NCBI RefSeq assembly: GCF_019956555.1
Contig: NZ_JAHBDQ010000031.1
Coordinates: 1-47,402, forward strand
Source of the DNA: Pseudomonas sp. A-RE-19
GTDB lineage: Bacteria > Pseudomonadota > Gammaproteobacteria > Pseudomonadales > Pseudomonadaceae
Direction: 5' to 3'
DNA length: 47,402 bases
Of the stretch, positions 34,804-42,968 are shown in pieces. The translations under genes and the position numbers were made by a program. The notes beneath the pieces were generated by a model. That model did not search any database. It was not told the DNA's origin and saw only the letters and a program-made list of their open reading frames with translations. The first letter of the stretch is position 1. The number at the start of each line of letters is the position of its first letter.

Positions 34804-36723
34804 TCAAACCCGGAAGTGGCTCACCATCATCTGCAACTGATTACCCAACCGCGCCAGTTCAACGCTGGAGGCAGCGGTTTCGTCGCTGGCGGCGGCGGTC
34901 TGTTCGGACACGTCGCGTACGTTGATGATGCTGCGGCTGATCTCTTCGGCCACGGCGCTTTGTTGCTCGGCGGCGGCAGCGATCTGCTGGTTCATCGACT
35001 GAATGTTCGACACGGTGCGGGTGATGTTTTCCAGTGACACGCCGGCCTTGCGGGTCAGGGCGACGCTGCTGTCGGTCAGGACGCGGCTGTTGTTCATCAC
35101 GGCTGACACTTGTTGGGTGCCGTTCTGCAGGCCGGCTACCAGGCCTTCGATTTCCTCGGTGGATTGCTGCGTGCGCTGGGCCAGGCCACGAACTTCGTCG
35201 GCCACCACGGCAAAGCCACGACCGGCTTCACCGGCCCGGGCCGCTTCGATGGCGGCGTTGAGGGCCAGCAAGTTGGTCTGCTCGGCCACGGCCTTGATCA
35301 CATCCATGACGCTGCCGATCTTGTCGCTTTCCTTCTGCAACACGCTCATGGCTTCGGTGGAGCGCGCCACTTCGTTGGCCAGGCGCTCGATCTGGGCGAT
35401 GGCTTCGTTGACGACCTTATCGCCTTCGCGTGCTTCGCCGTCAGCGGCGGCTGCGGCCTGGGACGCTTCTTCAGCATTGCGCGCAACTTCCTGCACGGTG
35501 GCCGTCATCTCGTGCATGGCGGTGGCCACCTGATCGGTCTCGATCTTCTGGCTGTTGACCCCGGCGCTGGTTTGCTCGGTCACCGCCGACAGTTCTTCGG
35601 CAGCGCTGGCGATCTGGGTGACGCCGTCGCGAATGCCGCTGATCAAATCACGCAGGGTCACGCCCATGCGTGCGATGCCTTGCTGCAACACACCGAGCTC
35701 ATCGCGGCGGGTCACTTTGACATCGTGGGACAAATCGCCACCGGCGATGCGCTCGACCACGGCCAGGGTATCGCGCAATGGGCCGGTGATCTGACGAGTG
35801 ATGATGACGGCGGCAATGATGCCCACCAGCAATGCCAGCAGGGTGCTGATCAGTTGCAGCGTGCGGGCCTGGGCGCTTTCGACATCACGGCGGTCGAGCT
35901 GGAATTGATACAGCTGATCGCTCAGGGTCACGATGGTGGCGCCTTGTTCGGTCATTTCCTTGCGCGCCTGCACCGCATCGGTGTTGGCGGCTTTGTACGC
36001 TTGCAAGGCGCTGCGGTAGTTGCTCAGCGCGGTTTCCAGTTGGCGCAGGGCGTCTGGCTGGGAGTCGGCGAAATGCACATTGAGTTGCTTCAGGCTGGCG
36101 ATGGCCGTGTCCAGTTGGCCGACGGCCTTTTGCTCGGTCTCGGCGTTGGTGTTGGCGGTGTAGCCACGCACTTCGTAGCGGGCCAGCATGAACGCTTCCT
36201 TGGCGGCGGTGATGGCCAGGAATTGTTCGAAGCGCTGATCGCTCAGGGGCATTTGCTGCACGCGGGTGTCGATCGCATCGATTAGCGTGCCGGCGGCGTC
36301 GGCGTTGGCGCCCATGGCATCGCGGGCGCTGTTACCGGTGCGATAGGCGCTGCGCATTTTGTTCAGCGACGTCTGATAAGCGGCGATGGTCGCGGCCTGC
36401 TCTTTGAGCATTCTGACGTTTTCAGGGTTTTTGAAGCTGCCCAGCAGGGCTGTTTGCTGAGCAACAAAACTGTCCAGGGTGGATTGCACATTCTGTGCGG
36501 CGGTCTCATCGCCATTGGTCAGCATGTATTGCAGGCGCACCACGCGCAGTTTGGTCAGGCCGGCGTTGAGCTGAGTGATGTCGCTCATCCAGTTGCTGCG
36601 GTCAATCAACCCGCCCAGGCTCGTCCAGCCGGTCAGGGCGAGAACGCAGGTCAGTGCCAGGACCAGGCCGAATCCCAGGCCCAGTTTCAGGTTCACGCTG
36701 ATATTACCGAACCAGCTATTCAT
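34804..36723 (-). CDS. Methyl-accepting chemotaxis protein, HBM (McpS-like) type
   Basis: The 639-residue chemoreceptor has an N-terminal membrane segment (about 11-32), a large periplasmic helical domain of roughly 250 residues, a second membrane segment (about 288-308), a HAMP domain and a cytoplasmic signalling domain with the invariant hairpin tip (AEQTNLLALNAAIEAARAGE). The sensor size and helical composition match the helical bimodular (HBM) domain of P. putida McpS, which senses TCA-cycle intermediates; the ligand here is inferred at most. The true start is ATG 36723, with GGAGG upstream; the open frame continues far beyond it without coding character. A sigma-28-like promoter lies upstream. 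Confidence 0.93.
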   Translation of the reverse strand: MNSWFGNISVNLKLGLGFGLVLALTCVLALTGWTSLGGLIDRSNWMSDITQLNAGLTKLRVVRLQYMLTNGDETAAQNVQSTLDSFVAQQTALLGSFKNPENVRMLKEQAATIAAYQTSLNKMRSAYRTGNSARDAMGANADAAGTLIDAIDTRVQQMPLSDQRFEQFLAITAAKEAFMLARYEVRGYTANTNAETEQKAVGQLDTAIASLKQLNVHFADSQPDALRQLETALSNYRSALQAYKAANTDAVQARKEMTEQGATIVTLSDQLYQFQLDRRDVESAQARTLQLISTLLALLVGIIAAVIITRQITGPLRDTLAVVERIAGGDLSHDVKVTRRDELGVLQQGIARMGVTLRDLISGIRDGVTQIASAAEELSAVTEQTSAGVNSQKIETDQVATAMHEMTATVQEVARNAEEASQAAAAADGEAREGDKVVNEAIAQIERLANEVARSTEAMSVLQKESDKIGSVMDVIKAVAEQTNLLALNAAIEAARAGEAGRGFAVVADEVRGLAQRTQQSTEEIEGLVAGLQNGTQQVSAVMNNSRVLTDSSVALTRKAGVSLENITRTVSNIQSMNQQIAAAAEQQSAVAEEISRSIINVRDVSEQTAAASDETAASSVELARLGNQLQMMVSHFRV

Positions 36724-36813
36724 CAATTCCTCCAGGAACGTTGTGCTTCTTGATCGTCGATTGGCTGGAAGATTGTTGTTTTTAAGAGCCAGCGAAGAGG
36801 GTGTAGCAGGTCT

Positions 36814-36839
36814 ATATCGGCAGCAATCCCGAGAGCTGA
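36814..36839 (-). promoter_or_regulatory. Possible sigma-28 (FliA) promoter of the chemoreceptor gene
   Basis: On the minus strand, TCAGC, 13 bases, then GCCGATAT resembles the FliA pattern (TCAAG, spacer, GCCGATAA) in seven of eight -10 positions. It lies about 90 bases upstream of the start codon. The -35 match is weak. Confidence 0.4.
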
Positions 36840-36963
36840 AAGGATTTTGCCGAATAGATTGCGCCTGGCGGCTTTGAGGAAGTCTTAAGCTTTTTTTCAC
36901 ATAGGTTTCACTGGTTGCCGACGTGCGCCTCTTTACCCTGCGGCATCGAATGACAGTGGGTGC

Positions 36964-37653
36964 ATGCCGGCGAGGCGGCTTGATGTGGAATTGAGACTGA
37001 GTCTGTTCGGGATAAAACGCTCGATCGATCTGAGCCGTGTAGCCCGTTATCGAAACGCTATGGTCGTGCTTGCCTCGGCGCTGTTGGTGATCCCGCTGAC
37101 GGTATGGCTGTTGCGACCGGCCGCCGTGCCGGACCTGGCCGGCAACGTGGTGGGTGCCCGAGCGTTGGCGTCTGGTTGGGCCAAGGGCGACATGATTGTG
37201 CTGGTCCGCCATGTCGAGCGCTGCGATCACTCCACGGCTGCTTGCCTGAGCGGTAATGATGGCATCACCGAACGCTCCCGCAGCGTGGCGGTGAGTGTCG
37301 GTGCGCAATTCGAGCGTCTGGGCCTGGGCAAGGCCGACATCTACAACAGCCCGATGATGCGTACGGTGCAGACCGCCGGTTACATGTTCAACAAGGTCAG
37401 CGTCGGCGAAGACTGGTTGATCAGCTGCAGGGGCAGTATGCTGCGCGATGCTCTGGCGCACAAAGTGGCCGGGCGCAACCTGATTCTGGTGACACACAGC
37501 GAATGCATGGCGCAACTTGAAAAAGACCTCAAGTTACCGACCTCCACCCTCGGTTACGGGGCTTCACTGTTTATCAACGCCGAAACGCTTCAGGCACCAC
37601 GCATGCTCGGTTTCATCGAGGCCTCTGACTGGCATTCGGTGACGACCGAATGA
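36964..37653 (+). CDS. Membrane-anchored histidine phosphatase, Ais/PmrG-like
   Basis: The 229-residue protein has an N-terminal membrane anchor (MVVLASALLVIPLTVWLL, near residues 33-50) and a periplasmic histidine-phosphatase domain. The catalytic LVRHVERC (His83, Arg82, Arg86), YNSPMMRTVQTA and the second histidine in THSEC (His178) are present. The layout resembles Ais/PmrG, which removes phosphate from LPS core heptose; the PAP2 phosphatase 34 bases downstream and the ArnT-like gene next to it support an envelope role. The ribosome-binding site at 36964 is weak; an internal ATG at 37060 would shorten the cytoplasmic part only. Confidence 0.82.
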   Translation: MPARRLDVELRLSLFGIKRSIDLSRVARYRNAMVVLASALLVIPLTVWLLRPAAVPDLAGNVVGARALASGWAKGDMIVLVRHVERCDHSTAACLSGNDGITERSRSVAVSVGAQFERLGLGKADIYNSPMMRTVQTAGYMFNKVSVGEDWLISCRGSMLRDALAHKVAGRNLILVTHSECMAQLEKDLKLPTSTLGYGASLFINAETLQAPRMLGFIEASDWHSVTTE

Positions 37654-37687
37654 GCCTCACTATCATCCCTCTGGATCAGAACGTACG

Positions 37688-38551
37688 ATGCTGACTTCTT
37701 CCCCTTACCGCTTTTATTGGGTGAACTTTGGTATTCCACTGGCGTGCGCGGTTGTGGTGTTCCTGCTGTTCGACATGACCAAAATCGACATCGCCTTCAG
37801 CGACCTTTTTTATGATCCGGTCACCCAGGTGTTTCCGTTGGAACATGTCCGTTTGTTCGAGAAGATCACCCATAAATGGGCACGGATCATTCCGAACTGG
37901 ACGGGCGAGGCCGCGATCATCGGCGCTTTGCTGTCGTTTCTCTGGCCGCGGCTGAAGGCTGAAAAGCATTCGAAGATCATCGCGTTCCTGGAAAAAATCA
38001 AAGTCGCGCCGGTACTTCGGTTTGCCAGTAAACACCGTCGGGACTTCATCTACGTGGTGTTCGCGTTTTCCATCTGCACTGGCGTTATCCACTACCTCAA
38101 GGGTCACACCAGTGTGTATTGCCCGGTCGAAACGACTCAGTACGCCGGGAAAATCGAACACAAGGAGTGGTACCAGAATTTCGATCTGCTGAAAGTCGCC
38201 GGCGAGGGTCGCTGCTGGCCGGGCGGTCACGCGTCGGGCGGCTTTACGATGCTCGCGTTGTACTTCGTGGCTCGCCGCTACCGCTGGCGGTACTCCAAAG
38301 CGGTGATGTACGGCTCGCTGCTGCTCGGTTTCGTCTACGGCACGACGCGGGTGCTGCAAGGCTGGCACTACATGTCCCATACCTTCTGGTCCGGGATCTT
38401 TGTGTGGCTGGCGTGTTTGCTGACGGCGTTGGCGTTCTATGGGCGGGCGCGGCTGGAGCAACCGGTGCTGCAAACGGCTGAACTGCCCGTTGCTGAGCCG
38501 TTTACAGGTTTACAAAGTAGTAAGCCTGACGTCCCACCTTCGTTATCTTGA
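37688..38551 (+). CDS. PAP2 family phosphatase (lipid A or lipid phosphatase type)
   Basis: The 287-residue integral membrane enzyme has five or six hydrophobic segments and the PAP2 signature: PGGHASGG (His181), followed by Arg221 in GTTRVLQG and His227 in GWHYMSHTFWSG. Relatives dephosphorylate undecaprenyl diphosphate, phosphatidylglycerophosphate or lipid A at the periplasmic face. The first conserved block has a Gly in place of the usual Ser of PSGH, as in several LpxE/LpxT-like enzymes. It lies directly after the Ais-like phosphatase on the same strand and ends inside the convergent ArnT-like gene (50-base overlap). Confidence 0.87.
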   Translation: MLTSSPYRFYWVNFGIPLACAVVVFLLFDMTKIDIAFSDLFYDPVTQVFPLEHVRLFEKITHKWARIIPNWTGEAAIIGALLSFLWPRLKAEKHSKIIAFLEKIKVAPVLRFASKHRRDFIYVVFAFSICTGVIHYLKGHTSVYCPVETTQYAGKIEHKEWYQNFDLLKVAGEGRCWPGGHASGGFTMLALYFVARRYRWRYSKAVMYGSLLLGFVYGTTRVLQGWHYMSHTFWSGIFVWLACLLTALAFYGRARLEQPVLQTAELPVAEPFTGLQSSKPDVPPSLS

Positions 38552-39941
38552 GCACCTTCAAGGGCGCGGCGGGTTCATCTGTGCCAGACATGAGCGCCAC
38601 GTTGGCAGGTGAGGCGCTCAGAAACTCATGCAGTTGCGCCTCGGTGTCCAGGCCTTTGAGTACGCGCCGGGTGTAGAACACGCTGGCGCCGCCCACCCGC
38701 TCGTTGGCCTGAAACAACGCGACCTGTTGCCCGCTGGCCTGGAATGCCTGAATCTGCTCGGTCAGCGGCAGGAAGGACAGTTTGCGATCAGCGTGAGGCA
38801 ATGCCCATTGAGCCGCAGCGAGGTAGCTGCCAATTACCACGGCCAGTACGCCAATCGCTACTCCGCGACGATGCCGGACAATAAGCTCTGGCAAGGTCGA
38901 CGCACCGGTGTAGGCTTGAAATCGCTCGAACAGCACACTCGCATATTCCGCGGCAATCACCGCCGCCGCAGGCGTCATCGACATCAGGTACACCGTGCGT
39001 TTGCTTGACGCCAGGGTCAGCATGACGAACTGCGCCAGCAGCCACACCGTGAAGAACAACAGGTAACGATTGGCCATAAGGCTTTTGCGAAAATGCCACA
39101 GCCCCAGGTACACCAGAATGTTCCAGGGCTGGAAGGCCTCCGGCAGCTTGACCAGGTAGTAGTAGAACGGTTCGTAATGCCCGGCCTCGACGAAGGAACC
39201 ACTGAAGCGTCCGACGCTATTGGTCAGCAACACTTCCCCCACGGCATGCGCGCCATCACGCTGATACAGCACCGCGAGCCAGATCATCAGCGGCACCAAT
39301 CCCAACAGAGTCAACACGCCCGGGCGCAGCCAGTCCGAGGGCTTCAGGCGCTTGTCCATCAAGGTTTCGGCCAGTAAATACGCGAAGATCACCACTCCCG
39401 GCATTGCTAACCCCAGTACGCCTTTGCTCAAGGTAGCGATGGCGATCCCTGATGCAAACAGCAGGGCGCTGCCGACGGTCGAGTGCCGCGTCCCCTGAAA
39501 AAACGCGAGCAACGCCATGCTCACACCGAGGGCCAGCAACGCGTCTTCACCGACACCGCGCGCGTTGCTCCAGTAACTGGCCATGGTCGCCAGCAAAATC
39601 CCCGTCGTCCAGGCAATGGCCTTGGGTCGGCCGAGTCGCCGCAGCATCGTGTACAGCAACATCACGCTGAACAGCCCGGCAAACGCCGACGTCAGCCGCA
39701 CCGCCCACGGCGTACCGCCGAATGCACGAATCGCCCCGGCGTCGAGCCACAAGCTCAAGGGTGGTTTTTCAAGAAATGCTTCGCCGAACAAATGTGGCGT
39801 CACCCAGTCGTTATCCAGGTGCATTTCCATGGCAATTCCGGCTACCCGAGCCTCGGTGGAGCCTTGTAATTGGTGATTGCCCAGAGCGAAGAAAAACAGC
39901 AGAGCGGCGAGCAGAAACAGTGAAGAGGCGGGGCGTGACAT
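38502..39941 (-). CDS. ArnT-like glycosyltransferase family 39 protein
   Basis: The 479-residue membrane protein has around 11-12 hydrophobic segments and the GT-C fold signature near its N-terminus: GSTEARVAGIAMEM, then DWVTPHLFGEAFLEKPPLSL, the acceptor or dolichyl/undecaprenyl-site motif of PMT/ArnT proteins. It transfers a sugar from an undecaprenyl carrier, in ArnT aminoarabinose to lipid A. No arnBCAD genes are in view, so the sugar may differ or come from elsewhere. It is convergent with the PAP2 gene and overlaps its last 50 bases. Confidence 0.88.
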   Translation of the reverse strand: MSRPASSLFLLAALLFFFALGNHQLQGSTEARVAGIAMEMHLDNDWVTPHLFGEAFLEKPPLSLWLDAGAIRAFGGTPWAVRLTSAFAGLFSVMLLYTMLRRLGRPKAIAWTTGILLATMASYWSNARGVGEDALLALGVSMALLAFFQGTRHSTVGSALLFASGIAIATLSKGVLGLAMPGVVIFAYLLAETLMDKRLKPSDWLRPGVLTLLGLVPLMIWLAVLYQRDGAHAVGEVLLTNSVGRFSGSFVEAGHYEPFYYYLVKLPEAFQPWNILVYLGLWHFRKSLMANRYLLFFTVWLLAQFVMLTLASSKRTVYLMSMTPAAAVIAAEYASVLFERFQAYTGASTLPELIVRHRRGVAIGVLAVVIGSYLAAAQWALPHADRKLSFLPLTEQIQAFQASGQQVALFQANERVGGASVFYTRRVLKGLDTEAQLHEFLSASPANVALMSGTDEPAAPLKVLKITKVGRQAYYFVNL

Positions 39942-40139
39942 GAGCTTCTGGCTACCGAGCAGGGACCGGGAAACTCAAGCATATGAGGTGAAAGCTTAAC
40001 GAAAGATGAACAGCCTCGCTTTGTTATCGGGTGATGGTGCTCCGAGCGCAATGGAGGGCAGGACTCGTGTTTTGTACCGCTGAAGCACCGTGCCCCTGTG
40101 CCGCCGGTCACTTGAAATGACCGCCAACAAACGACAGGC

Positions 40140-40164
40140 AAAAAAAAGCCCGCGGGAGGCGGGC
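40140..40164 (-). terminator. Intrinsic terminator on the minus strand
   Basis: Arms GCCCGC and GCGGGC (40148-40153, 40159-40164) with a five-base loop are followed on the minus strand by eight U residues. It ends transcripts coming from the DUF6124 gene at 40377-40745. Confidence 0.8.
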
Positions 40165-40305
40165 AAACCTTAGTTTCTTGAATGAGCGAGGGAAATGTAC
40201 AGGTTCGAGAGAGGCGGTGGGGTGAAGAAAAATTCATATGGATGGCAGGTCGCTCGAGCCCGGCACCGTATCGTAGAACATCTCTACCCGTTCAAATCCG
40301 CAACA

Positions 40306-40335
40306 GGCACCTGCGATATTCGTCAGGTGCCTTTT
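40306..40335. terminator. Hairpin GGCACCTG/CAGGTGCC, copy 1
   Basis: Eight-base perfect arms (40306-40313, 40324-40331) are followed on the plus strand by TTTT. A near-identical hairpin stands at 45188-45215 in the same position relative to the paralogous gene pair. On the minus strand, where the adjacent gene lies, this copy has no U-run. Confidence 0.6.
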
Positions 40336-40376
40336 ATGTTGAGGGTGCGGCAAAGACTTCCTGTCGCATCATTCAC

Positions 40377-40745
40377 TCAGTGGCAGATGGGCGGCTTGGC
40401 CGCGATCGCCGACCCGATCGGATCAAGGTTTTCCCGCGCTCGGTTGACCAACAATTCGGCCACCATCGCCAATCGCTGAAGCGCCAACGCCACATCACGC
40501 TGCGAGCCTTCGAGTTGGTTGGCAAAGTCCGCCGTCATGACGCTGAGGGATGCCAGGGTTTCGCTGGCATGAGCGAGCAAGGTAGGGGTGTCGACGTCGG
40601 GGCGGACGGAATAGATGTTCCTCGTCAGGTTGCGCCGACGGGCGCTGACGGCGCGCTCGGTGGTTTCGGGACGTTGGGTTGGGTCGAGGGTTTCAGGCTC
40701 TGAAGTGGCCGGATTTTCAACTAAATGCAGGGTGATTTTTTTCAT
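40377..40745 (-). CDS. DUF6124-type small protein, copy 1
   Basis: The 122-residue protein belongs to a small cytoplasmic family widespread in Pseudomonas, of unknown function (DUF6124 by my recollection). It starts MKKIT, has a Pro/Glu-rich N-terminal third and a conserved helical part (DVDTPTLLAHASETLASLSV, then LEGSQRDVALALQRLA). A second copy at 45552-45926 shares both. No signal peptide or membrane segment is seen. The upstream block 40787-40891 is shared with the other copy. Here the companion gene present beside copy 2 is missing. Confidence 0.75.
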   Translation of the reverse strand: MKKITLHLVENPATSEPETLDPTQRPETTERAVSARRRNLTRNIYSVRPDVDTPTLLAHASETLASLSVMTADFANQLEGSQRDVALALQRLAMVAELLVNRARENLDPIGSAIAAKPPICH

Positions 40746-40786
40746 AAGGGCGTTCCATGGGGTTAGGGATCCTTACGCTGTTTCGG

Positions 40787-40891
40787 CTTGTCAAAACCGT
40801 CCGCAGGGTTTGCAGCGAAGCGTGAAGACTATCGTCCGGAAACCTTGTCCGCCAGTTCATGGAAGTCGCTACGGGTTGCGGGAAATTTCCC
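40787..40891 (-). promoter_or_regulatory. Conserved upstream block of the DUF6124 gene, copy 1
   Basis: This block aligns with 46129-46231 almost without gaps, with identical runs TTTGCAGCGA and AGTTCATGGAAGTCG at the same spacing and a GGGAAATTTCC palindrome. Here the palindrome is a perfect 12-mer (GGGAAATTTCCC, 40880-40891). It lies 42 bases upstream of the start and probably carries the promoter and a regulator site. Confidence 0.6.
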
Positions 40892-40995
40892 AGGATGACG
40901 TGGCTCTAATCTGTCAGAGAAATCCTTTTGAGCTACGTTCAGCCCGCATGACCCGGAGCGACCATCACCCTTCGAGGCAGGGCTATCGCCGTGCC

Positions 40996-41559
40996 TTAAC
41001 CCTGATTCATCCGATAGGTCGTCGCGCTCCAGTACCGGCTACCATTGCTTTTATGGCGAGTCCATCCGGCAGCTTCCAACCGCTTGGCGATCATTCGATT
41101 CATGAATCCATGACCCAGCAGGAGCACTGGCCCTTCGTTGGCAAGGGATTGAAGGTGTTGAGCGGCCGTATGGGCCCGCGTTTTAGCCTTGCGGGCAGAC
41201 TCGACCGTCCCAGAGAAACCGCACAACCATAGGATTCGAAGAATAAATGCCCACGTAAACGGTGAAAGGCGCGGCCGTGTCCATCGCCCATAGGGCAACT
41301 GCGCCTCGCAGAAGATCTCATCTACAAGGCTGGGCTGAAGGCCCAGCGCCCGAACGGATGTCAACGCCCGAGGCGCAGTACTCGACACGATCACTTTGGC
41401 GGTAGCGGCCACCTCCACACTCGCCTCAGGGGCGAGCTGGTTGATGATTTCGGACAGGTCGTATTGTTCGATCCAGTGTTTCATATCGAGTGATGAAATC
41501 TTGTCAATCACAGCCAGATCCGGCTGGCCATGACGCATTAAGATGATTTCCCTTTCCAT
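40996..41559 (-). CDS. Histidine phosphatase family protein
   Basis: The 187-residue cytoplasmic protein has the phosphoglycerate-mutase-like catalytic motif near its start (IILMRHGQPDL), VSSTAPRALTSVRALG in the middle and the second catalytic histidine in VLLLGHGFMNRMIAK. It resembles SixA-like or PhoE-type phosphatases; the substrate is unknown. ATG 41559 is preferred because it sits just before the first strand; the ribosome-binding site AGGAC is weak. It stands alone on the minus strand between the DUF6124 gene and an acetyltransferase. Confidence 0.85.
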   Translation of the reverse strand: MEREIILMRHGQPDLAVIDKISSLDMKHWIEQYDLSEIINQLAPEASVEVAATAKVIVSSTAPRALTSVRALGLQPSLVDEIFCEAQLPYGRWTRPRLSPFTWAFILRILWLCGFSGTVESARKAKTRAHTAAQHLQSLANEGPVLLLGHGFMNRMIAKRLEAAGWTRHKSNGSRYWSATTYRMNQG

Positions 41560-41854
41560 TGTAATCACGTCCTTGTCTGGGGCCCGCGAGTGCAAAGGCT
41601 GCACGCTTGCGGGCATTTGGAGAGGGGTGATCATGCCTGAATAAAAAACCTGAAGCATCGATCAGCATCCGGATTTTATCCCCGACGAGCGGTGAACCTG
41701 TCTCTGCGAAATCGCTGTCGGCTCAGAGGTACGGCGATCACTACTCCCTGATCAGGGTAATGGTCATTCATGGGTAAGCGTCCGGTAAAGTCATCTGGCT
41801 TTTTCCGCGTCGTTGTTTATGACAACCAACCGACAGGGAGGCCATCGAATGTGC

Positions 41855-42376
41855 CTATCGGGAAAGTTCACATGCCATTGCTACCATTCCAATTTCAACC
41901 AGGTCAGTTTTGAAAGGGATTTCACCGATTTCTTGGAAACCGAAACCCTCATAGAATCGCCGCGCATTTGAGTTGGTCTTGAGTAGGTCAAGCCACAGCA
42001 AGCGTTCTCCGCGCTCTATCGCTCGGTTGCAAATGAAGTGCAGAAGCCGTTTCCCATACCCTCGTCCTGCTTCGGATTTGAGAAAGTAAATTTTTTGAAG
42101 CTCCGCGCCCAATTCGCCCGTTAAAGGCGCAGGCGTTGACCAGTTAACTTTGGAAAAGCCTACGACCCTACCGCTTTCGTCTGAGGCTATAAGCCACAAA
42201 TGGCTAGCGGGGGATTCGAGTGATTTGCCGAGCGAGTCAGGGGAAAAGTCTTGATTGAGGAAGCCCTGCATGCCGGAGAGAGACCAGATGTCCGAAAAAT
42301 GCTCTTGGTAGGTCTCACAGCCGATTTCACGTAGAACATCCAGGTCGGCTTTAGTCGCTTCACGAATGTTAATCAT
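41855..42376 (-). CDS. GNAT family N-acetyltransferase
   Basis: The 173-residue protein has the GNAT fold: INIREATKADLDVLREIG at the N-terminus, VVGFSKVNW, and the acetyl-CoA pyrophosphate loop in SEAGRGYGKRLLHFICNRAI near residues 105-124, with a C-terminal RFYEGFGFQEIGEIPF. The acceptor is unknown. ATG 42376 has GAGG four bases upstream. The tautomerase gene lies 40 bases upstream on the same strand, so both may be one transcript. Confidence 0.9.
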   Translation of the reverse strand: MINIREATKADLDVLREIGCETYQEHFSDIWSLSGMQGFLNQDFSPDSLGKSLESPASHLWLIASDESGRVVGFSKVNWSTPAPLTGELGAELQKIYFLKSEAGRGYGKRLLHFICNRAIERGERLLWLDLLKTNSNARRFYEGFGFQEIGEIPFKTDLVEIGMVAMACELSR

Positions 42377-42416
42377 ATTCCTCACCGGTTTATTTCGAAG
42401 GCACGTCGACCTTTCC

Positions 42417-42872
42417 TTACTGCTCCGCCTGCCCTTGCAGGTGTCGGTACCCAGCCGCCTGAATGAAATCGGCCAAATGCCAAATCGCTCCGTTGGCTGC
42501 CCAGAAATCGTCTTTGACTTCATCAAGGATGATCGACGTCATGATGATCCGCTGGTCGTCCGCTGCTCGCGACCGGCTTACCGCTTGATGCAAACGCTGT
42601 ACATAGTCGCCTCGCATGGCCTCATTCAGCACACCGCCGGGAACCTTGACCTGCACGATGCAGGGGATGGCTTGAGCGCTGATATCCACTGCGCCGCATG
42701 TCCAGGAGCCAGGCGTCACTTCGTCAATGAGAGTCCAGCACATGCCCCGTTGACGTGGATCGTCGCCGATTTGCTCGACCTCAATGGCCACTTTCGTAAT
42801 CTCTTCGCAAAGCAGTGCCCGTTGTTCGGAAGTAAAAGAACCTTGAGGCACCTTGATCAGGATATTTGGCAT
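42417..42872 (-). CDS. Tautomerase superfamily-like protein
   Basis: The 151-residue protein begins MPNILIKVPQGSFTSEQRAL, which places a proline right after the initiator Met as in the 4-oxalocrotonate tautomerase superfamily, where Pro1 is the catalytic base. It has the long-chain length of fused members such as MIF- or CaaD-like enzymes rather than the 62-residue type. The function is not decidable. It is divergent from the GlxA-type regulator gene with about 96 bases between the starts and is its likely target. Confidence 0.7.
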   Translation of the reverse strand: MPNILIKVPQGSFTSEQRALLCEEITKVAIEVEQIGDDPRQRGMCWTLIDEVTPGSWTCGAVDISAQAIPCIVQVKVPGGVLNEAMRGDYVQRLHQAVSRSRAADDQRIIMTSIILDEVKDDFWAANGAIWHLADFIQAAGYRHLQGQAEQ

Positions 42873-42968
42873 ACAGGTTAACGCTCGATGAAATGGAAGC
42901 GTTATTAAGCCAGCCCTGGAACACTGCAACCAGCGACCGATTCGACATCTTTCGTGCATAATCAGCCA

